NCBI RefSeq assembly: GCF_037095735.1
Contig: NZ_JBAWKD010000003.1
Span: forward strand, 620,001-684,000
Direction of reading: 5' to 3'
Source of the DNA: Frigidibacter sp037095735
GTDB lineage: Bacteria > Pseudomonadota > Alphaproteobacteria > Rhodobacterales > Rhodobacteraceae
Length of the DNA stretch: 64,000 nt
The position numbers were made by a program, and so were the translations under genes. Within the stretch, counting starts at the first letter, position 1. Every line of letters starts with the position of its first letter. Below the pieces are notes generated by a model. That model did no database searches. It was given only the letters and a program-made list of their open reading frames with translations, and was not told where the DNA came from. Below, piece after piece: positions 17,821-26,400 of this stretch.

Positions 17821-19293
17821 TCACTTCTTCTTCGTCTTCCCGGCGTCGACATGCTTTTTCAGCCGCGACGGGGTGGACCACTTGCGGTCCTTGAACGGGT
17901 TCTTGTCGCCCTGCGAGCGCATAATCAGCCGGATCGGCGTCCCCGGCATGTCGAAGTCGTTGCGCAGCCCGTTGACCAGATAGCGCGAATAGCTTTCCGG
18001 CAGGTCGTCGGGGCGCGAGCACATGACCACGAACTGCGGCGGCCGGGTCTTCACCTGCGTCATGTAGCGCAGGCGGATCCGGCGCCCGCCGGGGGCCGGC
18101 GGCGGGTGGCTTTCGACCATCGCCCCCAGCCACTGGTTCAGCTTCGCGGTCGAGACGCGGCGGTTCCAGACGTCATGCGCCTTCAGAATCGCGTTGTGCA
18201 GCCGGTCGAGCCCCTTGCCGGTCTTGGCCGACACGGTGACCAGCGGCGCGCCCTTCAGCTGCGGCAGCAGCCGCTCGAAGCTTTCGCGCAGCAGGTTCAG
18301 CTTCTGCGGCTTGTCCTCTTCCAGATCCCACTTGTTCGCGGCCACGACCACGGCGCGGCCCTCGGTCTCGGCGAAATCGGCGATGCGCAGGTCCTGCTGC
18401 TCGAAGGGGATCTCGACGTCCAGCAGCACCACGACGACTTCCGCGAAGCGCACCGCGCGCAGACCGTCGGCGACCGACAGCTTTTCCAGCTTCTCCTGCA
18501 CGCGGGCCTTCTTGCGCATGCCGGCGGTGTCGAAGATCCGCATCGGCACGCCCATGAACTCGGTCGAGACCGAGATCGCGTCGCGGGTGATCCCGGCCTC
18601 GGGGCCGGTCAGCAACCGGTCCTCGCCGAGGATCTTGTTGATCAGCGTCGATTTCCCGGCATTCGGCCGGCCGATCACCGCGATCTGCAGGGGCTTCTGC
18701 TTCGTGGGCCGGTGATCCTCGGTCCCCTCGGTGTTGTCGTCGTCTTCGCCCACCTCGACATCGGTCTCGGGCGCGTCCTTGTAGCTTTCGGCGTCGAATT
18801 TCTCGGCCAGCGGCTTCAGCAGGTAATAGAGGTCGTCCATCCCCTCGCCATGCTCGGCCGAGATCCGCACCGGCTCGCCCAGACCCAGCGAGAAGGCCTC
18901 GAGGGCGCCGGCATCGCCGGCCTTGCCCTCGGACTTGTTCACGCCAAGGATCACATGCGCGTTCTTGCGGCGCAGGATGTCGGCGAAGACCTCGTCGGTG
19001 GGCGTGACGCCCACGCGGCCGTCGATCACGAACAGGCAGATGTCGGCCTGCTCGACCGCGCGTTCGGTCAGGCGGCGCATCCGGCCCTGCAGGCTGTCGT
19101 CGGTGACCTCTTCGAGGCCCGCGGTGTCGATGACGGTGAAGCGCAGGTCGAACAGCTTCGCCGCCCCTTCCCGCAGGTCGCGCGTCACCCCCGGCTGGTC
19201 ATCGACCAGCGCGAGCTTCTTGCCCACCAGCCGGTTGAACAGCGTGGACTTGCCGACATTGGGTCGGCCGACGATGGCAAGCGTGAAGCTCAT
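17821..19293 (-). CDS. der: Ribosome biogenesis GTPase Der (EngA)
   Basis: 490 aa with two tandem GTPase domains and a C-terminal KH-like domain. First P-loop GRPNVGKST (9-17), G3 DTAG, G4 NKSE; second P-loop GRPNAGKST (about 210-218), G3 DTAGMRKKARVQEKLEKLSV, G4 NKWD. The acidic linker between domains is longer than usual (about 175-198, TDVEVGEDDDNTEGTE). Der is essential for assembly of the 50S subunit. It lies 49 bp after bamB, the common alphaproteobacterial neighbour. Confidence 0.97.
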   Translation of the reverse strand: MSFTLAIVGRPNVGKSTLFNRLVGKKLALVDDQPGVTRDLREGAAKLFDLRFTVIDTAGLEEVTDDSLQGRMRRLTERAVEQADICLFVIDGRVGVTPTDEVFADILRRKNAHVILGVNKSEGKAGDAGALEAFSLGLGEPVRISAEHGEGMDDLYYLLKPLAEKFDAESYKDAPETDVEVGEDDDNTEGTEDHRPTKQKPLQIAVIGRPNAGKSTLINKILGEDRLLTGPEAGITRDAISVSTEFMGVPMRIFDTAGMRKKARVQEKLEKLSVADGLRAVRFAEVVVVLLDVEIPFEQQDLRIADFAETEGRAVVVAANKWDLEEDKPQKLNLLRESFERLLPQLKGAPLVTVSAKTGKGLDRLHNAILKAHDVWNRRVSTAKLNQWLGAMVESHPPPAPGGRRIRLRYMTQVKTRPPQFVVMCSRPDDLPESYSRYLVNGLRNDFDMPGTPIRLIMRSQGDKNPFKDRKWSTPSRLKKHVDAGKTKKK

Positions 19294-19342
19294 GGCGGGC
19301 GGCTCCGGGATCAGGAAGCCGCCCCCTTACACCGCTTTACGG

Positions 19343-20701
19343 TCAGCGGAAAGCCAGAAGCTGTCCGTTCTTCGACACGACATAGGCGGTGTTCCCGGCG
19401 ACGGCGATCCCGGTCGAGGCCCCGCCCGGGATCGCGACCGAGGCGGTCATGGTGCCCGAGGCCGGATCGAAGGCCCGCAGGTAGCCATCGGACGAGGCGA
19501 CGAAGAGCCGCCCGCCGGCCAGCACCGGCCCGTGGTTCTCGACCACGTCGCGGCGGTTCTTGGCGCGGCGGGTGTGGACGTCATAGGGCAGATCGACCGC
19601 CCAGAGCACCTCGCCCGACGCGGCATTGACCCGCACCAGCCGCCCGGCATCGGTGACCGAGAAGACCGAGCCGCCGGCGACGGCGACCGGGGCCGAGGCG
19701 CCCTCGGCGATCGACCAGGCCGGCTGGCCCGAGGCGAGCGCGGTCGCGCCCAGCTGGCCCGCGGTGGTGCCGGAATAGACCGTGCCGCCCGAGATCACCG
19801 GGTCGCCGGCAACGTCGCTGACATCGGCATAGGCCATGCCCAGCCGCTTGCCGGCCAGCGAGCGCACCCAGCGCCGCGCGCCGGTGTTGGTGTCGGCCGC
19901 GACCAGAAGCCCGCCGGTGAAGGGGAAGACCACGGTGTCGCCCGAGACCGCGGGGGCCGAAACGCCGGTGACGCCGGCCCGCGCCGGGGCGCCGCGCAGC
20001 GTCCACAGTTCCCGGCCATCGGCCGCGCGCACCGCGATGCCGGTGCCGTCGCGGGTGGCGACGAACACGGTGCCGCCCGACACGGTCGGCGCGCCGCCGA
20101 TCCCGGTGTCGACCTTCTGGCGCCAGACAACGCCACCGCTGGCGGCGTCGAGCGCGACCAGCTCGCCATAGCTCGTCGTCACGAAGACCTTGCCGCCGGC
20201 ATAGGCCAGCCCGCCGCCGGTGCCGGTCGAGCGTTCGCCCGCGGGCTTGGCCGAGCTGCGCCAGGCGACCTGCCCCGCCGGGGTGACCGCGGTGACCTGC
20301 GCCTCGCTGTCGATGGCGAAGACCAGCCCGCCGCCGACCACCGGATCGCCGACCAGCCGGTGCCGCTGCGCCGAGGCGGCGCCGATGCCGGCGGACCAGA
20401 TCAGCTGCGGCTCGGGGCGCAGGCTCGGGTGGCCGGGCGCGTGGTCGGGGGCGCCGGCACGCGCCGGCCAGTCGGCGTTGGTGCCCATCGGCGGCAGCGC
20501 GATCGGAACCGCGCGCGCGCCGCTGGCGACCGGGCCGCCCGTGGTCACGCCCGCGGCGGCGCGGGTGTCGATGCGCTCGCCCGGCAGCCGCGGCTCCTTG
20601 GCGCAGCCCGCCAGCACCAGAACCAGCGCGAGGCTTCCCGCGCCCAGAACCTTTGCTCGCCCGCCGCGTGCGGCCGGCCGCTTCGCCCCGTGTTCGCTCA
20701 C
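19343..20701 (-). CDS. bamB: Outer-membrane assembly lipoprotein BamB (PQQ-like beta-propeller)
   Basis: 452 aa from a GTG at 20701, chosen because AGAGGA lies 7 nt upstream; ATGs at 20716 and 20734 have no suitable SD. A signal peptide ends in the lipobox VLAGC (Cys about residue 33 of this start). Several PQQ_2-type beta-propeller repeats follow: VAWRSSAKPA, LVALDAASGGVVWRQKVD, AADGRELWTL, VRVNAASGEVLWAVDLPYD, LRAFDPASGTM. BamB is a periplasmic lipoprotein of the BAM complex that inserts outer-membrane proteins. It lies between the YfgM-like gene and der, as in many proteobacteria. Confidence 0.9.
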   Translation of the reverse strand: MSEHGAKRPAARGGRAKVLGAGSLALVLVLAGCAKEPRLPGERIDTRAAAGVTTGGPVASGARAVPIALPPMGTNADWPARAGAPDHAPGHPSLRPEPQLIWSAGIGAASAQRHRLVGDPVVGGGLVFAIDSEAQVTAVTPAGQVAWRSSAKPAGERSTGTGGGLAYAGGKVFVTTSYGELVALDAASGGVVWRQKVDTGIGGAPTVSGGTVFVATRDGTGIAVRAADGRELWTLRGAPARAGVTGVSAPAVSGDTVVFPFTGGLLVAADTNTGARRWVRSLAGKRLGMAYADVSDVAGDPVISGGTVYSGTTAGQLGATALASGQPAWSIAEGASAPVAVAGGSVFSVTDAGRLVRVNAASGEVLWAVDLPYDVHTRRAKNRRDVVENHGPVLAGGRLFVASSDGYLRAFDPASGTMTASVAIPGGASTGIAVAGNTAYVVSKNGQLLAFR

Positions 20702-20759
20702 TGCCCGTCCTCTCATCCTGTCCGCCCGGCTCATCCTCGGATCCCGGGTCTTGCGGTTC

Positions 20760-21416
20760 TCAGCTGGCCGCCGGATCCGCGCCCAGCGCCACCATCAACT
20801 GTGTCGCCCGGCGGCGCAAGCCCGGGGTCACCCCGTCCTCGGCCAGCACTGCGCGCAAAGCCGCCACCGCGCCGTCGGTATCGCCCGCGGCGGCAAGATC
20901 CAGCGCCTGCTGCTCCTGCGCCAGCAGCCGGTAGGGCGCGCCGGGCCGCGTCAGCCGCTCGAGCGCGGCACCGCGGTCGGCCGCGGACATTTCCGGTCCG
21001 GCCAGCAGCACCCGCTTCAGCAGTGCCAGATGGCCCAGCGTCTCGGGCAGGGTGCCGTCGCTCGCCACCGCGTCGTAATCGGCCAGCGCCTTGGCGGTGT
21101 CACCGGCATCGGCGGCACTCGCTGCCTCGAGCAGGCGCTTGAGCGCCAGCCGCTCGGGGCTGCCCTCGGGCAGGCCCGCCAGCGCCTCGGTGCGCGCGGC
21201 CAGGCTCTCGGCCTGCATCGCGGCCATCACCGCATCGCCGAAAGCGCGCGCCTCGGCCTCGGCCGCCGACCGGCGCCACTCCCAGAAGGCCGCGCCGCCG
21301 ACGATCAGCACCACCCCGACGATGCCGACCCAGCCCCAGCGCTTGAGAAGGGCGAAAAGCCGGTCGCGGCGAACCTCGTCGGTCACCTCGTCGATGAAGC
21401 TGTCATTGTTGCTCAT
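20760..21416 (-). CDS. YfgM-like tetratricopeptide membrane protein
   Basis: 218 aa. The cytoplasmic N-terminus (FIDEVTDEVRRDRLFALLKR) is followed by one membrane helix (about 28-46, WGWVGIVGVVLIVGGAAFW) and an Ala/Leu-rich helical periplasmic part of the TPR_21 type. In E. coli YfgM sits beside BamB and acts as an ancillary SecYEG-associated chaperone factor; the same gene order here supports the assignment. SD GGAGG precedes the ATG. Function in this organism is inferred only. Confidence 0.82.
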   Translation of the reverse strand: MSNNDSFIDEVTDEVRRDRLFALLKRWGWVGIVGVVLIVGGAAFWEWRRSAAEAEARAFGDAVMAAMQAESLAARTEALAGLPEGSPERLALKRLLEAASAADAGDTAKALADYDAVASDGTLPETLGHLALLKRVLLAGPEMSAADRGAALERLTRPGAPYRLLAQEQQALDLAAAGDTDGAVAALRAVLAEDGVTPGLRRRATQLMVALGADPAAS

Positions 21417-21546
21417 TCCGGCCTCCGAAAACCCGGCCTCCTCTTACACGCGGGCGGGGCGGCTTGCCAAGGCCGGGTCCGGCCGTGATCGGGGCAAAAG
21501 GCGGTGAGGGAGCGCTGCCCCCTCGCGGGCCCTGCCCGCTCACCCC

Positions 21547-21598
21547 CAGGGATATTTGTGCCAGCAAGAAATGGCTTTCTCATTGGTCCAAATATCCC
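21547..21598. repeat. Full hairpin copy of the dispersed repeat (copy 3)
   Basis: GGGATATTTG (21550-21559) pairs with CAAATATCCC (21588-21597); inside, AGAAA and TTTCT pair again around TGGC. The right half reads TTTCTCATTGGTCCAAATATCCC-like, 19 of its core bases matching the copies at 15951-15976 and 16015-16040. It lies about 40 nt downstream of the ABC exporter stop, where it may end that transcript. Confidence 0.8.
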
Positions 21599-21637
21599 CG
21601 CCGGAGGCGCAGCGCGCCGCTCGCGGCGACGCCGGGA

Positions 21638-23539
21638 TCAGGCCGCCTCGTCGATCTCGGCCGACTGGCGCGCCCACATCGCGGCATAGCGCCCGCCCTC
21701 GGCCAGAAGCGCCTCGTGGGTGCCCTCCTCGACGATGCGCCCGGCCTCCAGCACCACGATCCGGTCGGCATTCGCCACGGTCGAAAGCCGGTGCGCGATG
21801 GTGATCACCGTGCGCCCCTGCCCCATCGCCTCGAGCTCGGCCTGGATGTCGGCCTCGGTCTGGGTGTCGAGCGCCGAGGTCGCCTCGTCCAGCAGCAGGA
21901 TCGGCGGGTTCTTCAGCAGGGTGCGCGCGATGCCCACCCGCTGCTTCTCGCCCCCCGACAGCTTCAGCCCGCGCTCGCCGACCCTGGTGTCGTAGCCCTC
22001 GGGCAGCGCGAGGATGAAATCGTGGATCTTGGCGGCCCGCGCCGCCGCCTCGACATCCGCGCGCGTCGCATTCGCGCGGCCATAGGCGATGTTGTAATAG
22101 ATCGTGTCGTTGAACAGCACCGTGTCCTGCGGCACCACCCCGATCGCGGCATGCAAGGATTCCTGTGTGACCTCGCGCAGGTCCTGCCCGTCGATGGCGA
22201 TCGCGCCGCCGGTCACGTCGTAGAAGCGGAACAGAAGCCGCCCGATCGTGGATTTGCCAGAGCCCGACGGCCCGACGATCGCCACCGTCTGACCGGCCCC
22301 GACCTCGAGATCGATCCCCTTCAGGATCGGCCGCGACGGGTCATAGCCGAAGCGCACGTCGCTCAGCCGGATCGCCCCGCCCGAGACCTGCAGCGCGGGC
22401 GCGCCCGGGCGGTCGGTGACCTCGGCCGGGTGGCGCAGCAGGTCGAACATCTCGCCCATGTCGACCAGCGCCTGCCGGATCTCGCGGTAGACCGTGCCGA
22501 GGAAGCCCAGAGGCATGGTGATCTGGATCATGTAGGCGTTGACCATCACGAAATCGCCCACGGTCAGCGTGCCGGCCTGCACCCCGCGCGCCGCCATCGC
22601 CATGACGATGACAAGGCCCGTGGTGATGATCAGCGCCTGACCGGCATTCAGCAGCGCAAGGCTCTGCCCGGTCTTCACCGCGGCCTTTTCATAGCCCGCC
22701 ATCGCCGCGTCATAGCGCGCGGTCTCGCGCCCCTCGGCCGCGAAATACTTCACCGTCTCGTAGTTCAGCAGGCTGTCGATCGCCTTCTGGTTCGCGTCGG
22801 TGTCCTGCTCGTTCATCTGCCGGCGCAGCTTCACCCGCCACTCGGTGACCTTGAAGGTGAAGGTGACGTACAGCGCGATGGTCACGACCACGACCAGCGC
22901 ATACCAGACCGAGAAGGCCAGCGCGAAGATGATCGAGACCAGCGCCAGCTCCAGCGCCAGCGGCCCGATCGAGAACAGCATGAAGCGCAGCAGGAAATCG
23001 ACGCCCTTCACCCCGCGCTCGATGATCCGGCTCAGCGCGCCGGTCTTGCGGGTGATGTGATAGCGCAGGGACAGCGCGTGGATGTGCTGGAAGGTTTCCA
23101 GCGCCAGCGCCCGCAGCGCCCGCTGCCCGACCCGCACGAAGATCGCGTCGCGCAGCTCGCCAAAGGCAACCGATCCCAGCCGCGCGAGGCCATAGGCCAC
23201 CACCAGCCCGATCGCCCCCAGCGCGAGCAGCGCCCCGTCGTCGCGCTGTTCGCCCGCCAGCCCGTCGACCGCCGCCTTGTAGATGAAGGGCACGCAGACC
23301 GAGACCACCTTGGCCGCGACCAGCGCCATCATCGCCAGCACCACGCGCTTCTTCACCCAAGGCGCGCTGTCCGGCCAGAGATAGGGCGCGACCCGGCGCA
23401 TCGTCGCAAGGCCGCTCGACTTCGCGGGGGCGGCGGCCGCCGGCGCGGTACCCGCCACCTCGGCCTCTTCGCGCGCCCGGCGTTCCTCGGCCCGCGTCTT
23501 CGGTGGCTCCGCCCCGCGCGGGGCGTCGCTGCCTGCCAT
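21638..23539 (-). CDS. Atm1/HMT1-like ABC exporter (fused permease and ATPase)
   Basis: 633 aa from the ATG at 23539, which has GAGGA 9 nt upstream; the in-frame ATG at 23548 would abut that SD. Six membrane helices (about 70-350) are followed by an ATPase domain with Walker A GPSGSGKST, signature LSGGEKQRVG and LLDEATSALD. Sequence and length match the ABCB7/Atm1 group, which exports glutathione-linked metals or Fe-S precursors; ATM1-like YYNIAYGR and VGERGLKLSGGEKQR are visible. An ArsR-type regulator with a cysteine cluster is divergent from it, 126 bp away, consistent with metal or thiol stress. Confidence 0.88.
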   Translation of the reverse strand: MAGSDAPRGAEPPKTRAEERRAREEAEVAGTAPAAAAPAKSSGLATMRRVAPYLWPDSAPWVKKRVVLAMMALVAAKVVSVCVPFIYKAAVDGLAGEQRDDGALLALGAIGLVVAYGLARLGSVAFGELRDAIFVRVGQRALRALALETFQHIHALSLRYHITRKTGALSRIIERGVKGVDFLLRFMLFSIGPLALELALVSIIFALAFSVWYALVVVVTIALYVTFTFKVTEWRVKLRRQMNEQDTDANQKAIDSLLNYETVKYFAAEGRETARYDAAMAGYEKAAVKTGQSLALLNAGQALIITTGLVIVMAMAARGVQAGTLTVGDFVMVNAYMIQITMPLGFLGTVYREIRQALVDMGEMFDLLRHPAEVTDRPGAPALQVSGGAIRLSDVRFGYDPSRPILKGIDLEVGAGQTVAIVGPSGSGKSTIGRLLFRFYDVTGGAIAIDGQDLREVTQESLHAAIGVVPQDTVLFNDTIYYNIAYGRANATRADVEAAARAAKIHDFILALPEGYDTRVGERGLKLSGGEKQRVGIARTLLKNPPILLLDEATSALDTQTEADIQAELEAMGQGRTVITIAHRLSTVANADRIVVLEAGRIVEEGTHEALLAEGGRYAAMWARQSAEIDEAA

Positions 23540-23605
23540 ATGCCGCATTCCTCAGCCTTTCCGACCACCGCCCGCCCGCCGTCCCGGTCGGGACGGCACC
23601 GTCCG

Positions 23606-23657
23606 TTGATCCGGCGGCGGGGATCGCTTACATCGAGATCAGTTCAAGGCTTCTTGA
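23606..23657 (+). promoter_or_regulatory. Promoter and candidate ArsR operator
   Basis: TTGATC (23606-23611) and TACATC (23629-23634) have 17-nt spacing. Just past them, TCAAG (23644-23648) and CTTGA (23653-23657) form an inverted repeat with a 4-nt spacer, covering the expected start of transcription, 9 nt before the arsR-type ATG. This fits autorepression and could reach the divergent exporter promoter. Confidence 0.55.
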
Positions 23658-23665
23658 GTAGTTGA

Positions 23666-24061
23666 ATGATGGAGCAGCGTAAAGTGCTCGACGCGCTGTC
23701 GGCGCTGGCGAGCGAGACCCGGCTGGACCTGGTCAGGATGCTGGTGCCCGCCGGCAAGGACGGCCGCAGCGCGGGCGATCTCGCACGCGCGCTCGGCGTT
23801 TCGGCCTCGCGGCTGTCGTTCCATCTGGCGGCGCTGGAACAGGCGGGGCTCGTCACCTCGCGCCGCGAATCGCGCAACGTCTTCTATGCCGCCGACCATG
23901 GCGGGATCGGGCGCACCTTCGGCTGGCTGATCGCCGACTGCTGCTGCGGCCACCCCGAGGTGCGCGCCTGCTGCGGCTGGGACGGCGCCGCGGAAGACGT
24001 CGCCCAGGACGCTGCCCAAGAGGTTGGCCCGCCAAAGCTCACGGTTTCGCCGGGATCGTGA
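23666..24061 (+). CDS. ArsR-family transcriptional regulator with C-terminal Cys cluster
   Basis: 131 aa. A winged helix-turn-helix covers about 5-90 (LSALASETRLDLVRML, DLARALGVSASRLSFHLAAL, GLVTSRRESRNVFYA). After it comes CCCGHPEVRACCG with Cys at 92, 93, 94, 102 and 103 plus His96, a plausible metal- or arsenite-binding site unlike the alpha-3 ELCVCDL site of classical ArsR. The last 23 nt overlap the 3' end of the convergent LysM gene. The neighbouring exporter suggests it controls metal or metalloid export; ligand unproven. Confidence 0.85.
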   Translation: MMEQRKVLDALSALASETRLDLVRMLVPAGKDGRSAGDLARALGVSASRLSFHLAALEQAGLVTSRRESRNVFYAADHGGIGRTFGWLIADCCCGHPEVRACCGWDGAAEDVAQDAAQEVGPPKLTVSPGS

Positions 24062-25583
24062 AGACCTGCCCCGGGTAGATCAGGTCAGGGTTGCGGATCT
24101 GGTCGCGGTTGGCCTCGAAGAGCCGGACATATTCGACCCCGTCGCCATAATTGCGCTGGGCGATCTTCCACAGCGAATAGCCGGGCTGCACCGTGATCTG
24201 CACCAGTCCGCCGGTGACCGGCGCGGTCTCTGCCGGCGCGGCGGGATTTGCAGGGGTGCCGGCCATGGCCTGCACCGGGGCCTGCGTCGCGGCGGGCGCC
24301 GCCGGGGCCTCGCCCGTCGCGGGCGCAGGGCCCGCTGCGGGGGCCGTGCTTGCGGCCGCGGGCGGCGGGGCCGCGGGTTCGGCCGGGGCCTGCGCGGCGC
24401 GGGCCGCGGCGGCCAGGACCTCGGGCGCCTCGCGCTGGAACGGCGTCTCGGCGCGCGAGACGACCTTGCCCGCCGCGTCGATCTGGTCCACCCGCAGGCT
24501 GTAGAGCCCCGGCGCGAGGTCGAAGATCCGCGTCTGCCAGCGCCGGTCCGGCCCCAGCGCCACCGTCGCGGCCAGCGCATTGTCGAGATAGAGGCGCACC
24601 GCGCCCCCCTCGCCCGGACCCGCGCGGCCGGTGAGGCTGACGGCACCATCGGCATCGTAGCCCAGCGCGTCGATCACCACCTGCGCGCTGTCCGGTCCCG
24701 CCAGCACCGCCACGCCCTCCGCGCCGGTGCCCAGCACCGCCGGGGCGGCCGGCGCCTCGGCTGCGGCCGTTGCAGTCGCGGGGGCCAAAGGCGGGGCCGC
24801 AGCCGAATCTGCTGTGACTGCGGCCGAGGCGGCCTCGGCGCTCGTCGCCGGGGCGGTCGCCACCGGGCCCGGAGCGGCCGCGGCCAGCGCCTGCGCCGGC
24901 GCAGCGGCCCCGGGCGCCTCGGCGGCCTGCCGCGGGGCAAGGATCACCGGCGCCTGCGAGCGGATCTCCGCACCGGCCGCATCGGTCGCGGCCAGCGCCA
25001 GCTCGCGCGGCCGACCATCAAGCGGCACATCGCCCAGAACCGCGAAATCGCCACGGGCATTGGCGGTGGCGCTGCCGATCTCCTGCCCGTCGGCCAGAAG
25101 CCGCACCCTTGCCCCCGGCGCCGCGCGGCCCGCAACCTGCACGCCGCCCTGCGCATCGGCACGCACCGTGTCGAAGCTCGGCACCACCGCCGCCGCGGCC
25201 GCTGCCGGCTGCGGCGGGGCCGGCGCTGCGGCGGGCTGCGGCGCGGGCGATCCCGCCGCGGCAGGCTCCGGTGCTGCCGCGACCTCCTGCGCGGCCGGGG
25301 GCCGGGCAGGCTCTGACGTCGCCGCTGCAGTCGCCGCGGGCTCGGGCGCAGGCGCAGCGGCGGGCGCCGGGGTGGCCGGCGGAGCAGAGGCAGACGACGT
25401 GGCAGACGGGGTAACTGCGGCCGAGGGGCCGGACGCCGCCGTACCGGGCTCTCCCTCAAACCCTCCGTCCCGATGCCCGACGGGGCCGAGCCCGAACCAC
25501 AGCAGCGCCAGCCCGGCCACACAGCCAAGCGCAACACCCGCCCCCACGCGCCAGCCGGCACCCGTTTCCTTCGCCATCGTCAT
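24039..25583 (-). CDS. LysM-domain envelope protein with Ala/Pro-rich linker
   Basis: 514 aa from MTMAKETGAGW (or 512 from the second Met). An N-terminal membrane helix or uncleaved signal (about 11-32, VGAGVALGCVAGLALLWFGL) is followed by about 120 residues of Ala/Pro/Ser low complexity, Big-type beta-sandwich-like stretches (VSLTGRAGPGEGGAVRLYLD and a similar earlier unit), a second Ala/Pro stretch and a C-terminal LysM (about 462-514; VQPGYSLWKIAQRNYGDG and IYPGQVFTIPAKP). It probably binds peptidoglycan. Similar proteins are common in Rhodobacteraceae; the function is not established. Confidence 0.85.
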   Translation of the reverse strand: MTMAKETGAGWRVGAGVALGCVAGLALLWFGLGPVGHRDGGFEGEPGTAASGPSAAVTPSATSSASAPPATPAPAAAPAPEPAATAAATSEPARPPAAQEVAAAPEPAAAGSPAPQPAAAPAPPQPAAAAAAVVPSFDTVRADAQGGVQVAGRAAPGARVRLLADGQEIGSATANARGDFAVLGDVPLDGRPRELALAATDAAGAEIRSQAPVILAPRQAAEAPGAAAPAQALAAAAPGPVATAPATSAEAASAAVTADSAAAPPLAPATATAAAEAPAAPAVLGTGAEGVAVLAGPDSAQVVIDALGYDADGAVSLTGRAGPGEGGAVRLYLDNALAATVALGPDRRWQTRIFDLAPGLYSLRVDQIDAAGKVVSRAETPFQREAPEVLAAAARAAQAPAEPAAPPPAAASTAPAAGPAPATGEAPAAPAATQAPVQAMAGTPANPAAPAETAPVTGGLVQITVQPGYSLWKIAQRNYGDGVEYVRLFEANRDQIRNPDLIYPGQVFTIPAKP

Positions 25584-25840
25584 CCCCGTTCGGCCCAGTC
25601 CGGCCCCGTTCGACCGTGGCATCCCCTGCCCGGCCATCGTCCCCGTCACACCACCGGCCCCGATCCGGACCCCTTCCGGGTCCCCTCCGCCCCGCGCCCC
25701 CGCGCGCCGCGGCACCGGACCGGTCCGGCACATCCCCATCACGGCTCTGCGGCCGCTTGAGGCAGGTTAGCAACCCCGGTATCACCGGTCAAAAGCCGCG
25801 CGACGCCATGGCGCACCGCACGCAAGAAGAGGGGCGAAAG

Positions 25841-26398
25841 ATGCCAAAATACACCCATTCCGTCTGCGTTTTCTGCGGCTCGCGCCCCGGCACCGACCCG
25901 GCCCATGTCGAAACCGCCCGCGCGACCGGCCAGATGCTGGCGCGGCGCGGCTGGCGGCTGGTCTATGGCGCGGGCGATGTCGGGCTGATGGGCGAGGTGG
26001 CGCGCGCCACCCAGGCCGCCGCGGGCGAGACCTTCGGGGTGATCCCGGTCCATCTGTTGGGGATGGAGGTCGGCAAGCGCGACCTCTCGACCTTCGTCGT
26101 CACCGAGACGATGCACGAGCGCAAGAAGGTCATGTACATGAACTCGGACGCCTTCGTGGTGCTGCCGGGCGGCGCCGGCACGCTGGACGAGCTGTTCGAG
26201 ATCGTCACCTGGCGCCAGATCGGCCTGCATGAAAAGCCGGTCTACCTGGTGAACGTCAACGGTTACTGGGACCCGCTGCTGGCGATGCTAGAGGCGGTGG
26301 TGTCGGGCGGCTTCGCCGCGCCCTCGCTGAAGGACTTCGTCACGCCGGTCGCCGATGCCTCGGCCCTCGAGGCCGCGCTGGCCGCGCATCTGGGCTGA
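25841..26398 (+). CDS. LOG-family protein (TIGR00730, putative cytokinin riboside phosphoribohydrolase)
   Basis: 185 aa starting MPKYTHSVCVFCGS, with AGAGGGGC about 6 nt upstream; an in-frame ATG at 25808 lacks a comparable SD. A Rossmann-like fold carries the family motif PGGAGTLDELFE (about 108-119) and the earlier CVFCGSRPG and YGAGDVGLMGEVA. LOG proteins cleave nucleoside 5'-monophosphates between base and ribose 5-phosphate; the bacterial function is often purine salvage or unknown. Three decayed copies of its last 240 bp follow immediately downstream. Confidence 0.92.
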   Translation: MPKYTHSVCVFCGSRPGTDPAHVETARATGQMLARRGWRLVYGAGDVGLMGEVARATQAAAGETFGVIPVHLLGMEVGKRDLSTFVVTETMHERKKVMYMNSDAFVVLPGGAGTLDELFEIVTWRQIGLHEKPVYLVNVNGYWDPLLAMLEAVVSGGFAAPSLKDFVTPVADASALEAALAAHLG

Positions 26399-26400
26399 GC

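Noticed and set aside
25808..26398. Longer LOG start at the upstream ATG (25808)
   Set aside because: No SD precedes it and the added residues (AHRTQEEGRK) lie before the conserved family start, whereas 25841 has a good SD.
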